Of a stretch of 64,000 nucleotides of DNA, positions 24,769 through 36,437 are shown piece by piece. The DNA is from Zopfochytrium polystomum. Lineage: Eukaryota; Chytridiomycota; Chytridiomycetes; Chytridiales; Chytridiaceae. Location: the NCBI GenBank assembly GCA_025765615.1, contig JAIVFJ010000180.1, positions 62,001-126,000 on the forward strand, read 5' to 3'. The notes under the pieces were generated by a model. It was not told the origin of the DNA. It saw only the letters and a program-made list of their open reading frames with translations, and searched no databases. The first letter of the stretch is position 1, and each line of letters starts with the position of its first letter. The position numbers and the translations under genes are program-made.

Positions 24769-27767
24769 TTACTCCACAACCCTAATCAACTCCTTGACAT
24801 ACTTGGCAATCTCAAAGCTCGAGCTCGCCAGCTTCTGGCGCATCGCCGGAACGACGAGCCCCCCAGCCGCGACCTCGACACCCAGCTTCTCGAGGTCGCC
24901 GTTGGCCACCGCCAGGTCGCGGACGGCCCTTTGCGCGTTTTCGCGGTTCGCGGCGCCGCTCTGCGGGCTGCCGGCCGACGTGCGCGCGAGCGTGTGGGAC
25001 GCTACGCGCAAAACCGTCTGCACGACCGTCGTGACGTTGCGGATCATTTGGGAAACGGATTCCGGCTCGAATGTCGGGGACTTCATCGCGAGGAGGAGGG
25101 TTTGGATCGCCGAAACGATCTGGTCAGTTTGCTGCTCCAGGTAGGCCTGCAGTGGTTGGGAGTAGGGGGGAAGGGGAAGGGTTTGGGTTCAGTTGAACGC
25201 TGGTCGGCCAAACTCGTGTTGTATAAGTCTGTCGGCTAAGTTTCTTACTTTTAGTGAACCGAGATCTTCCACGCCTTGCGCTGAATTGAACGGGCTCGTC
25301 ACCGTCGGCGGTGCTTCTCCTTTATTCGGCAAACCGTTGGGTGGGTAAGGCGCACCCGTACCTTGACTCGCCTTGGCATTCAGCAATCCAGCCAACTCCA
25401 TGACAACCCCGTTGAGTGCTTCGGCAAGCCTCTCAACGTCTCTCGCGCCGGCCGCTGCGAGTGCTGCTCCGTTCGCTGCGAGATGTGGTTGCTGCTGCTG
25501 CTGCATCGCACTGGTCGCGTGGGTCTTGGCGGCAAGCATCAGCTGCTGGAGGCAGTCGGACAAGCGCGACTTTATAGAATTGAGCGCCTCGCGGTCCGAT
25601 ACTGATATTGGCGGCGCGATCCCGGCCGAAGCGTTACGTTCATAGGCCTCCGTGTCTTCCGTGATGCGTTTGCATGCAAGAACGACCGCTTTCATCGCAA
25701 CGAGGATTTCCGTGGGCGAGCCGGATCTCCAGAAAAAGAATAATTACAAGGGTGATGTCAGCAGGTCGGCAAAAACACGCTCTTTTTATAGGCACACCCA
25801 AAAATGTGGAACAAAAACCCGAAAATACCTTGTGGAGACTAAAAGGTTGGATATAGCGGTTAAGTACGCGGCAATCCTTGTATTATCTATCACAGTTGGC
25901 AGAGAAGGGTCCGATACTCCAACGGTGGAGGCACCACTTCCGGGAACACCTCCGGACGCCATGAGGTTTCGAGCTGCCGAGGCCGCTGCAGCCGCGGCCG
26001 CCTTCAAGTTTGTCGTGGAGTGTAGTGAGATCATCTTTCCGCTCCGTCTTGCTCATTACCGCACTCACCTCAGCAGCAGCCTGCAGCTTTGCTTTGTCGG
26101 CGACAAGTTCTTCGTTTCGCTTTGATAAATTGCGGACTTCTTCAGCCAACCGCGTTGCTTCAGCCTTCATCTCGTTCGAGAACTAAGTAAATTTTCGCCA
26201 TAAACGGTCAGCCTGAAAGACAGTGCAGAGGAAACAGGCGAAAGTACCATCAGTTGGCCCTTGTACTCTTCTTCCAGGATAAGATGCTCCTGCTTCAAGA
26301 CTTCGTGCGCCCCAACTGATCGACTCAGCTGATTTTGCAGCTCCTATGTGAGTAATGTAATAAGCGACAGAGCTAAAAATGCCATTGGCGCGTCAAACTA
26401 ACCGATACTTGCTGTCGCAGGGAAGACTCCGAGGATCGCAGCGACTGGAGCTCGTTGTCCTGAAGAGAAGAGGTCACTTTTCGTGGCAACATGAATTATT
26501 ATGAACGTGCCTTTTCCTTGTTGGATCGCTCCAGCCTTGAAATGTTATCGCGCAAATCTCGCATTATCTTTTCGTATTCCTCTCGTAGTTGACTAAACGC
26601 CTCAGACGACGCCCCCGACACGCCATTCGAATACTGATCTACTCCCGACCCAGTTATTGCGCCGTTCTGGGAAAATATACGACGGCAGTAAGCAAAAACC
26701 ATGAAGGCGCAAAGGAGAAAGAGGTTGGATGCCAAGACTATTAAAATCATACCAAGCCGCTGAACTTTGCTTCGAAGGTGATCAAGTGTTCGGGGAACCG
26801 CCTTTCAATCTCGAAGAGAACGTCGCACGCCAAGTCCTTGTGTGAGTAGTGTGATGATGACGAATGGGTCAGAGAGAGTGTGTGAGACAGTCGCCAAGAG
26901 CAGCGTTCAGTGGGGCAGGCCAAAATGACGAAAATGAAATGAAGCAGAGACAGAAACAGAAGTCTATGGGACATTGACCAATCACAGCCCCTGAGGGAGG
27001 ACTCATCCCTTCTTGGGAACCCGAGTTTGCTCAATCTGCAAGCGCAGCGCAATTCTCCAATGCGGCGTCCCAATCCACAGCACCCATATGGGCACCGGCC
27101 GCAATCGCCGGCGTTAAATCGATCGCCACTCGCAATCGCACCCGCAATCGCAAACACCATAAAAGCTAACCTTGAATCGGGGGGTCGGCAGTGTTCCCAG
27201 CTTCTGCCGCGCCTGGTTCTTCTTCGGGTCGAGATCCGCCCGCACGGGGAGGTAAGGGATGTCGGGGTTGTCCATGATGCGGCGATTCATCTCGTCAATG
27301 ACGTTGGTGGCGAGATCCATGAACGGTTGGTTGGGAAGCCGGGCCATCTTCTCCTGCGCCGATGCGCGCTGCGGGGAGGAGCGGGCGACCCGCGCGGCAA
27401 ACGAAAGGGACTGCGGCTGCTGCGACTGCTGCTGCTGCTGCTGAACGGTGTCCTCCGAGGCGAGGGTGATGAGGTAGGAGGCGAGGTACTGGCGGATGGA
27501 TTCGTAGTCGGAGTAGACGATGGTGGAGTGGTGCGAGGGGTTCGGAGGGGACGGGTAGGCGGAGGATGGAGACATCAGCTGCTGCGATGGTGAGGCTGAT
27601 CCCGCTGCCGACATGGACTGAGCCGGTGTGTTTGGACCAGAGCCGTAAGGATACACCGACACTGCCGAGGGCGGGGGGGTCGCACCCCCAGCCCCTGCTG
27701 CGGTCGAGGCGGCGGCGGCGGCAGCGGCAGGGTAGTCGTCGGCCGCGGCGGCCCCGTTGGTGGCCAT
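24769..27767 (-). CDS. SPA2: SPA2-like polarisome scaffold protein
   Basis: Scaffold that gathers formin, MAPK-pathway and Rab-GAP partners at sites of polarised growth. Exon 1 from ATG 27767 encodes Ala/Ser/Pro-rich sequence, a YSDYESIRQYLASYL helix, a poly-Gln run and then paired Spa2 homology (SHD/GIT) repeats: QPFMDLATNVIDEMNRR…IPYLPVRADLDPKKNQARQK and, across an intron after FK, DLACDVLFEIERRFPEHL. Middle exons are coiled coil (FSQLREEYEKIMRDLRDNIS; further heptads in 25883-26170). The C-terminal exons (IAAYLTAISNLLVST, then SPTEILVAMKAVVLACKRIT, to FEIAKYVKELIRVVE-TAA at 24769) match the four-helix C-terminal domain shared with GIT proteins. Exon borders in the coiled coil are approximate. 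It is divergent from TPC1, with only 196 bp between the starts. Confidence 0.88.
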
Positions 27768-27963
27768 TGTGTTGTAATTTCAATGATTATCAGTGTTTTT
27801 CGGCAAACTCATCCTCTGTCTCTGTCCCTCCCTTTCTCTCTCTCTCTCTCTGTCTCTCTCTTTTTCTCGTCGCACAAATCAATATTCGGGTTTTTTCTTT
27901 TTTTAGAAAAATTTCAGATTGGCGCGTCGATAAACAGTTCATTACTAGCAAATACGCGCTGAC

Positions 27964-29945
27964 ATGTCTGCCGTTAGCACTGCTACCGCTTTTCCGCCGG
28001 CGCCACAACACACTCCGACCCCGACCCGCGCGCCCACTTCATCCTCCTCCTCCTCCTCCTCCCCCTCCTCCTCCACTTCCTCCTCCTCCTCCCACTCGCT
28101 TCAGAACCTGACGGGCCACCCACCACCGCGGCAGCAACTACTACCGTCAGAATCCTCCGTCCCTCCCTCGCACCAAACCACCACAGATTCGCCAACGTCG
28201 GCTTTCGTCCCTTCGCGCCAGCAATTTACCAAGCCGATCGCGCCGTGGCAGAATGCCGTCTCTGGAGCTCTTGCGGGCGTTATATCTCGTTTCGTGATCG
28301 CGCCTCTCGACGTGGTCAAGATCAGGTTCGTTTTCCCCTTGACGGCCAATGGCTGGCTGACTCGGTCGTCTTCTCTTAAACGGATCGAACGACCTTTGCT
28401 GTGGCCCCTTCGCCCGCGGCACGATCGCTTCCGATCTGGTTAATCCCAAACAAAATCTGGGCGCAGATTCCAGGTTGGTGTTTGGCAAGCAGCTTGGTCC
28501 CTTCCCCTTTCTCCATTAACAAATGTCTCCCCCCACTTGAACCGCTCCGATCAGCTTCAAACCTCGGCTCTTTCGCCGTCGCTTCGACTAATGCGGAAAG
28601 ACTCAGCTGCTAAAACGCCGCAAAAGTACACTTCAATCCTGCAATCTATGGCGCTGATCGTGCGAGAAGAGGGTATCAAAGTGAGTGCCACTCCTTGTCT
28701 TCTCCTTCACCAACCCTGTCATCCCATACCCGTACGATGCCCACTTTGCGACATGCACGATCGACAAAATGAAGCTCTTTTCGTAGAACTGATTTCCATG
28801 ATGAATAAAACAGGGGCTCTGGAAAGGAAACTGGTCAGCAGAGTACCTTTATCTGACCTACGGGGCAGTGCAGTTCCTGACATATCACGAAATACTCAAG
28901 CGGCTGAAGACGGTAATTCAGAACGTTCGTGCGAAGGACTGTTGAATTGAGGCCGTTCCACTATTCCAGAACCTGAAATGGCAGGACGATGTTTCGACTC
29001 TGGCTGCGGGTGGGACCGCTGGTGCACTGGCCACTCTGGTCACTTACCCGTTCGATTTGCTGCGCACGCGCTTTGCGATGCAGGGCAACGAAAAGGTAAT
29101 TCTCCGTAGAGGTGTTGGAGAGTGGAAGCAGCGTCTGTGACAGTCGTCGAACTGATTCGTGCCTTTTCCGAAATCACCAATCACGCCTGCACGACCATCC
29201 ACTGTTCCTCCTCCCGTCCCGAACTATCGTCTATCAGATATACAGCGGCCTTGCAGACGCAATCCGGCAGATCGCAGCAAAGGAAGGCCCATCAGGATTT
29301 TACCGTGGGATTTGGCCAAGCGTGATTCAAATAGTTCCGTACATGGGCACCATGTTTGAGTCGCACAAGGTTTTCCAGAATATGTTTCGATCCATGCGGG
29401 TAAGTCAGTTCAATTTCTGCTTCGACATGGATTAATCCTTTGTGAGACTGTACGCGCCGAGTAATCGTTCAAATCTTGTTCCATTGTGGCTCGTAAAACA
29501 GGAATCAGGATCATGGTTTACGCGCGTGTGGGGACCGGGGACAGATGATTTTATGGCGGGCGGGCTTGCCGGCATCGTGAGCAAGACGGTGGTGATGCCT
29601 TTCGACGTTGTGAGGTAAATTCGCCCCACCCTCGCCTTCGGATGAATTTTGTCGCCGACGTTTGGCCTCCTCCATATTTGCAAACAACCCAGAAAACGGC
29701 TCCAAATGCAAGGGCCCGACCGCAACGCGTTCATCCTGCAAGACATTCCGCGGTATCGCACTCGCGGCTTTCTCGCGACTGCGGCGCAGATCGTGCGGCA
29801 CGAGGGCGCTTTGGCTTTATACAAGGGACTGTTTCCCGGGCTCGTCAAGGCGGGGCCGTCCTCGGCGGTGACGTTCTATGTTGTTGGGGAGATGCGACGG
29901 GGGTTTGCGGCGTACAATGAGGGCAGGGCAGGCGGGAATGTTTAG
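27964..29945 (+). CDS. TPC1: Mitochondrial carrier, thiamine pyrophosphate carrier-like
   Basis: Inner-membrane solute carrier with three tandem repeats. Eight exons join in phase: 27964-28325, 28467-28473, 28555-28680, 28814-28912, 28970-29095, 29238-29399, 29502-29614 and 29693-29945 (415 residues). The first 85 residues are Ser/Pro/Thr-rich. Carrier signatures P-x-[DE]-x-x-[KR]-x-[KR] are seen as PLDVVKIR, PFDLLRTR and PFDVVRKR, each followed by the usual GLWKGN, GFYRGIWPS and ALYKGLFPG segments. TPC-type context includes WSAEYLYLTYGAVQF and QIVPYMGTMFESH. Exon 2 is only seven nucleotides (ATTCCAG), completing Arg and adding Phe-Gln. The substrate is inferred from similarity to fungal TPC1/SLC25A19; another carrier subfamily is possible. 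Confidence 0.88.
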
Positions 29946-30404
29946 TTTTTTTTTTTTGTTTTTTGCTTCTTCCCCTTTTTCACTTGTTTTTGTTGTTTGC
30001 ATAAGGGGGAAGAAGGCTCGATACTGCGCGCGTTTTCACGATTGGCCCGCTGGTGTCATCTTTTTGAGCGGGGTGTTGGAGTGCTGGGGCAAAAGCGAAG
30101 TACTGCTCACGGGGGTTCGAGAGCTGTGGAGGTGGTTCCTTTTCGTTCCAATGGGTGCCGCATCTGACAAACCGCCACCTCTGTCTCTCGCCCATCTGGG
30201 ATTTTCCCTTGCTCACCACCCGCCGCCTCCATCAAAATCAACCAACTCTCACGGCGCCTCCACCAGCCAAAAGCCAGGTCAGAACAAGAGATTACCAACC
30301 CGCGTAGCACCACAGGAGTACAGCGTCGCATAGCATCGTCATCCTGCTCCTCCCGAACTCGATTGTGAAGAGCCCAACTCCCAACCGAGCAAGATCCGAT
30401 CGTC

Positions 30405-32482
30405 ATGCCTGTGGACTACTCCAAATGGGACAAGCTCGAACTGAGCGACGACGAGGACTTTGATTGCCAGTAAGTGCAGCGGTTCAGCGCGCCCGCGCGC
30501 TTAAGACGAGAAGGCCTGGCCCCAGTTGCACGTCGATTTTGGCGAGCCGGGTCTGACCTTTCCTAATCCGCTTGATCTTGCGCGATATCAGCTCACTCTG
30601 ACTTTCCCGCTTTCCTCACCTAACCCCCGTCTCCGCTCTTGTCGACCTCATCCAGCCCCAATGTGGACAAGGCCTCGATGATTCGCTGGAAGCAGGCTGA
30701 GATTCACCGCCAGCGGCGGGAGCGGCAGGACAAAATCAAAGCCTTAAAGTTGGAAAAGGCCATGAACGAGCGCATCGTGGGGGCGCTCGCGACCCTTTCG
30801 CCGTCTTCGACTTCGTTCTCCTCGCCCGGGGCGGCAGCATCAGCCGCCGCCACTCTGTCAAAGGACATGGAGGAGTGGGACAAGACCCTCGCAAACGACG
30901 TGTTCGTCATGGCCCACAGCGACCGCGACGCGCGGTGGGCGCCGCCCACCCCCGACCCGTTCTTCATGAAGCGTGTCGGCATCCCAAAGGCCGCTGAGGA
31001 CCTGCGGAACGCGGCCGGCGCCGTCGCCGTGGCCATTAAGACTGCCGGCGCGACGGCCGGCAACAGCAGCCCCGAGGAGGTCGCTGCTCTGGTGGAGCCG
31101 CTGGAGAAGGTGCGCGCTTCGTTTGTCGAGGCGTTTGGAAAGAGGAACGGCGAAATCGACGCCGAGATTCGGAAAGAGGAGGAGGCTATCAAGGCGAAGC
31201 TGACATCGGAGAACATGTCGGAGGGCTTCAACAAGACGGTGGGGGCCCATTCTTTTTACTTCCCCAATGATTCAATCGTCCGTTTCTAATCTGCATTCAA
31301 ATCAGATCGTCGCAGCAAAACCAAAGCCGAGCGACGAGGAGGAGAAGGCCACCATATCGAAGAAAACCAAAAAAGTTGTCGAAAAGAAGACCGAGATTGT
31401 GACGCTCAACGCGCCAAACCAAAGCGAAGCGGCCGCAGCGGCGACGAGCGCGGCAGCCGCAGAGCCGAGTGCCACCGCCGGCTCATCCTCCGCCTCCTCC
31501 TCCTCCACCTCAACTGCCTCCACTGCCGCGACCGCCGACGACGACGAGGACGAGGAAGTCTACATCACAAATCCATACGTTGAAGAGTTTTCACGGCTCG
31601 TCAAACCCGAAGACAGTTTCAAGTTTATCGGCCAGCACCCGTTCATTCTAAAGGCAAAGTACTCGGACGAGATCCTCGCCGAGGCGTTCAGCCTCCAAAT
31701 GAAGGGCCAGCCGAAGCAGGCCAAGCAGTGCGTGCACCAGTCGCTGATGATCCAGTACTGCGAACTGCTAGGGAAGGACGGAGTCTCGCTGTTTTTCCAA
31801 AGGTGAGCTGATTGTGGAGCGCGTTGCGGCACGACTTCATTTGCAACTGACGGTGAGCCTCCCCCTTCCGCGCACACCCCAATCCGAAAACAACAACAAT
31901 AAAACCCGTGTACTAGGCTCGCGAACCCATCTCACAAGGCGCGGGAGCAGTTTATGAAGGATGTAAACGACACGTACACTCGAATCGCAAACCGGGTGAA
32001 GGAGCTGAAGAAGCAGGAGGAAGAGAAGGAGCTGGAGGAAAAGCGGCAAGGCGAAGCGCGGGTCGCCGCGGCGCTGCAGCCCGACGGCTCGTACAAGCTC
32101 CCTGTCGAGGACGAAGAGGACCAGCGGCGCTCGGATGTCTTTGACACGTTGCCCAGGGAGCTGCAAGGTACAGTGCGCTCTCGCTTTCGACGCTAGTTTC
32201 GGCCTCTAAAATCACTTGCACCATACCTCTCTTTCCCTTTCTTCTCGTGTCCTTTGCAATCGACCACCCCCACTCCGTCCATTCCCACCTCTTTCTCCCC
32301 CCTAAATTTTTTGAATTTGGGTGCTTTTTCATTTGACGTCCCCTCCAGTCGCGTTGCTTAAGCAGGACGTTGATGAAATCAACGCTTTTCTTGCTACGGC
32401 TGGTACGGACGCCGAGAAGTACTTGAAAGAGGCAGCGTCGGTGGGCCTGATCACCCTGTCGGACGAGCTGCAGGGCGAGTGA
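30405..32482 (+). CDS. CDC37: Cdc37 Hsp90 co-chaperone
   Basis: Recruits client protein kinases to Hsp90. Five exons join in phase: 30405-30469, 30656-31238, 31306-31802, 31917-32167 and 32349-32482 (509 residues). The N-terminus is the invariant kinase-binding segment VDYSKWDKLELSDDEDFD, with a conserved Ser in the LSDDED casein kinase 2 site, and across intron 1 HPNVDKASMIRWKQAEIHRQ. A long helical stretch (RRERQDKIKALKLE) follows. An acidic/Ala/Ser linker encoded at 31400-31560 leads to the Hsp90-binding domain (YVEEFSRL, KYSDEILAEAF, KQCVHQSLMIQYCELLGKDG, VSLFFQR-LANP). The C-terminal helix region ends with LITLSDELQGE-TGA. It is larger than animal Cdc37 because of the linker. Confidence 0.96.
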
Positions 32483-32969
32483 ACCAGAGCAAGATGGGGG
32501 ATATGGAGGAAAAGAGAGGGAATGGCGGCGAGGGCGGGCTGCCGTGAGCTGCTTTTTTTCTTTTCCGTTGGCGACGTTGGTCACTTTTGCCCAGCCTGGT
32601 GCTTTCTCGTTTGTTCTGTCCCTCTCCCTCTCCCTCTCACTGCTACATGCTCCCCGGCTCCCCTTTTGTCTGTATGTTGCTTTTTCCCATTCGCCCTCGT
32701 TGTGGTCCTTTGAGCTCGCGCGCGCGCGAGGGGGGTCTTGTCGGGGGCGAGGGTGGGATTTGGTCCGAGCCAAATAAACACATACTATTACATTCACTTA
32801 CTCGGGTCTGAATCTGACAAGTTTGACAAGTACCCCTGATGTCCCTGACGTGGTCGGTCAAACCTTTCTTTCTTTCTTTTTCTTTTTCTTCTCATTCTTT
32901 CTCGTTTTTTTCTTCTTCTTCTCTGGACAGACAACCGAGGGCGGCGTCGAACGACGGACGACGACTACG

Positions 32970-35900
32970 ATGGCGTCACGAAAGAAGATCGTCCGGAAGC
33001 GCCCCAAGAAGGTGCGTACGTCCCTTGCGTGGCGTGGCGTGCCTGCGTGGCGTGGAGTGGCGTGGCGTGGCGTGCGTGCGCGCATACGCTTTTTGAGGGG
33101 AGGGAGGGGATGCGCGGCCGGAGGGAGTCGAGGGCACGAGGGGGTGCGGTCCGTGAGGGCTTCCAGTTAGTGCTGGCCCTCTTTGAAGCAAGCGAGGACA
33201 GTTCACAGAGTTCAATCAGACGTGAACGAGGTTAAATGTCCGCCCGCAGCCCGCTCGCTCTCACCCTCTTTCTCACTCACTTTCAAACCCGTCCTTCTTC
33301 TTTGATTGCTTTTCGAAAGTAACCGTTTCCTCCACTTCCTCTCACTCTCTCCACAGGGAGACCGAGGAGCGGCGACCAACTACATCACCCGAGCGAAAGC
33401 TTGCCGTAAACTGCAGATTTCGCTTGCGACTTTCCGGTTCGTTCACCTTTCCCTCATTTTGATTTGCTTCGTCGTTTACCGTCCACTTGCTGACCCTGGA
33501 ACACTGGATTTCCTCAGACGGCTATGCATCTTGAAGGGAATCTATCCTCGCGAGCCGAAAAGCTTGAAAAAGATTGGAAAGGGTTCGACGGCGCCGAGGA
33601 CCTTTTACTACAAGAAGGACATCCAGTTCCTCCTCCATGAACCTGTGTTGGAGAAGCTGCGGGAGATGAAGGCCCACAAGGACAAGATTAAGAAGGCCAT
33701 GCACAAAGGGGAGACTAGCGTTGTAAAGAATTTGACTCTGCACATGCCGTTTTACCGGTTGGAACATATCATCAAGGAGCGGTGGGTACCAATTGTCTAT
33801 TCGCCAGCGCTGTCGTCTCGAACCAAAACATCCTGACCACCGGCTTAACCCGCGCCAGGTACCCGACATTCATAGAAGCCCTGAAGGATCTGGACGACGC
33901 ACTGTCGATGGTGTTTCTGTTTGCGACAATGCCGGCGAGCAATGGGCTGCTCTCTAGTGACAAGATCGAAAAATCTCACCGTCTGGCCTCCGAGTTTCAG
34001 CACTACGTTATCGCTTCCCACTCTCTCCGCAAAGTATTCGTCTCTATCAAAGGTATCTACTACCAAGCCTCCATCCACGGTCAAGACATCACTTGGGTCG
34101 TGCCACACGTCTTCACGCCAGACAGACCCAGGGATGTAGACTTTAAAGTGATGGCCACTTTCCTGGAGCTTTACCAGACGCTGCTTCGGTCTGTCAACAT
34201 CCGCCTCTACAAGGAGATGAACATGGTGTACCCACCAAAAATCGACAAGAAGCGGCAGGCGGAGGCAGGGGGCCTGTCTGCATTCATCATCGAATCGACC
34301 GCCGACATTGTCGACGCTGTCGCCGCCCAGTCCGAGGACGCCACAGCCGCGGCGGACGCAGCGCAGAAAAAGGTGACGGCGAAGAGAATGAAGTCACTCG
34401 CCAGCAAAATCGCCCAGATCGCGACGGCCGAAGCGGCGGCCGCCTCCGTAGCGGACGAAGACGACGACACCGCAGCCGCCGCCAGCAACGTCGACGACGA
34501 CATTCCGCGTCCCGTCGTCGAGCCGCAGGACGTATCCGAAAGCGTGCTGAGCCTTGCGCAGATCGGGCGCGGCGGCGACGTCGCGCTGGACGACGACGTG
34601 CGGGCGGGAGTTACGTCCTCGTTCGTTTCGGACGGCCTCGGCGGGCAGCTGTTCAAGGGTCTGTACTTTTTCCTGTCGCGCGAAGTGCCGCGCGAGTCGA
34701 CCGAGTTTGTGATCCGAGCGTGCGGCGGCGTCGTCGGCTACGAGGAGACGACGGGCTGCGGGTCGCCGTTCGGCGTGCTGGACCCCCGCATCACGTACCA
34801 CATTGTCGACCGGAAAAAGGCGCCGCCGCCGCCCGCCGGCGCCCCGGCGAACTGGTCGCGACGCGCCTTCCTGCAGCCGCAGTGGGTGTTTGACTCGGTG
34901 AATGCGGGACGGCTGCTCAAGACGAAGGGCTACCTCGTCGGCGAGGAGCTGCCGCCGCACCTTTCGCCGTTCGAAAACTATTCGTTTACTGGCATCAAGT
35001 ACGTTCCCCCCCGAGGCTGCCAAGAGGGCGGCAGCGGCTGAGGAGGAGGAGGAACTGGAGGAGGAAGAAGAGGCGGTTGAGAATGAAGAGGAGGATGGAG
35101 AGGAGGCGGAGAATGATGACGACGAGGAGGATGACGATGACGATGATGACGACGACGACGACGATGATGATGAGGCGAATATTCCAGTGGACGTAAGTAG
35201 CACTTTCGATGATGCAATCTCCCGTTGCTCCGCGTCGTTTCCAAAGTAACTAATCTCCTTCCCCCAGTCCTCCGACGACGAGGCCGTCTTCAAAGCCGAA
35301 CTCCAGGCGGAAGCCGCCGGCATCTCTCTGGGCGAGTACCAAACGCAGCAAAGGCAAAAGGAGGAAACCGCCAACACCAAAAAGCGCAAGCCGGACTCGT
35401 CGTCGTCCACGGCCGCGGCGGCCAACGGCGCCAACCAAAAGAAGCGCAAGCTGACCGCCGAGGAGGAGAAGAAGGAGGAGATGGAGCTCGCGCGCATGAT
35501 GTTGTCGCGGAAGGACCGCAGGCTGTACGACAAGATTATGCGGGCGCGCGGCAGGAGGCAGTACGGGGTGCGTAGGGCGCCGATCTACTCTTTCTTTCTT
35601 TCTTTCTTTCTTTTTTTTTTTCTGTTCGTCTCATCGGGCGCTTCCTGCCTCCTCTCCCCCCTAACCCAGGTCGACAAACTCAGCGCTCGCCGTGCGTACT
35701 ACGACGAGCAAAAGGCCAAGAAGCAGCTGGAAGCCGACGAGGTCCAGCGGCGGCGGGAGCAGAAGCAAAAGGACCGCGTCGAGCGGCAGAAGCTGGCGAA
35801 GGAGAAGGCCGCGGCCAGCAAGGCGGCGGCGGCGGCCAAGAAGGCCGGGAAGGCCGCAGCCGCCGCCGCCGGAGAGGGCGAGGGCGAGGGCAAGGAGAAT

Positions 35901-36035
35901 GGGAAGGTCGCTGCTAACGGCGCCGCCGGTGAGAAGGTCAAGGCGGGCAAGGGGGCTGCCGGCGGAGGCGCGGCAAAGGGCGCCAAGGGGGATGCCAAGG
36001 CGACGGGGAAGGGTAAAGGCAAGGGCAACAAGTAA
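32970..36035 (+). CDS. NOP7: Pescadillo/NOP7 ribosome biogenesis factor, with an apparent frameshift
   Basis: Component of the PeBoW (Nop7-Erb1-Ytm1) complex needed for 60S subunit maturation in the nucleolus. Exons: 32970-33011, 33357-33436, 33518-33781, 33859-35192, 35268-35567 and 35670-36035. The pescadillo N-terminal domain is clear ([86 protein letters not shown]). A BRCT domain follows at 34630-34980 ([17 protein letters not shown] … [12 protein letters not shown]). The tail is acidic, then Lys/Ala-rich, ending [11 protein letters not shown]. The exon total is 2386 nt, one more than a multiple of three. The break falls at seven C (35006-35012), after which the acidic tail continues in another frame, so one base is probably extra. 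Confidence 0.94.
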
Positions 36036-36284
36036 AAAAAAAAAAAAACCAAAAAGGGATTGAACAGAAAAAATACAAAATTGAAAAGCTTGCTGTCGTA
36101 ACGTAAATGCATTTGATTATTTTACCTCTCTCTTTCTCTCTCTTTTCTCTCTTTCACTCCCATGCTTACTCCTCCCCACTCTCGCTCGACGCTTCATGCA
36201 CGACTGAATTTTTTTTCTTTTTCTTTTTTTTTTTTTCCCGCGCACCCACGTCCTCTTGCCGCTGCCCCCCCGCTTCGTCGGCGG

Positions 36285-36406
36285 TCACCGAGCCTCGAAC
36301 AGCGGCAGAAAGTTCCCGACGATTGCTTTTTGTGTGTGTGTGTGCGTGCGTGTTTTGGTTGGGAATGCACCCAAGGACACAAAATAAATGGGTTTCCGTT
36401 AGCGAC

Positions 36407-36437
<31 letters not shown>

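Noticed and set aside
34394..35533. 379-codon minus-strand frame opposite NOP7
   Set aside because: It is the antisense of the GC-rich BRCT and acidic repeat exons; Ser runs mirror GAN repeats, and NOP7 on the plus strand is unmistakable.
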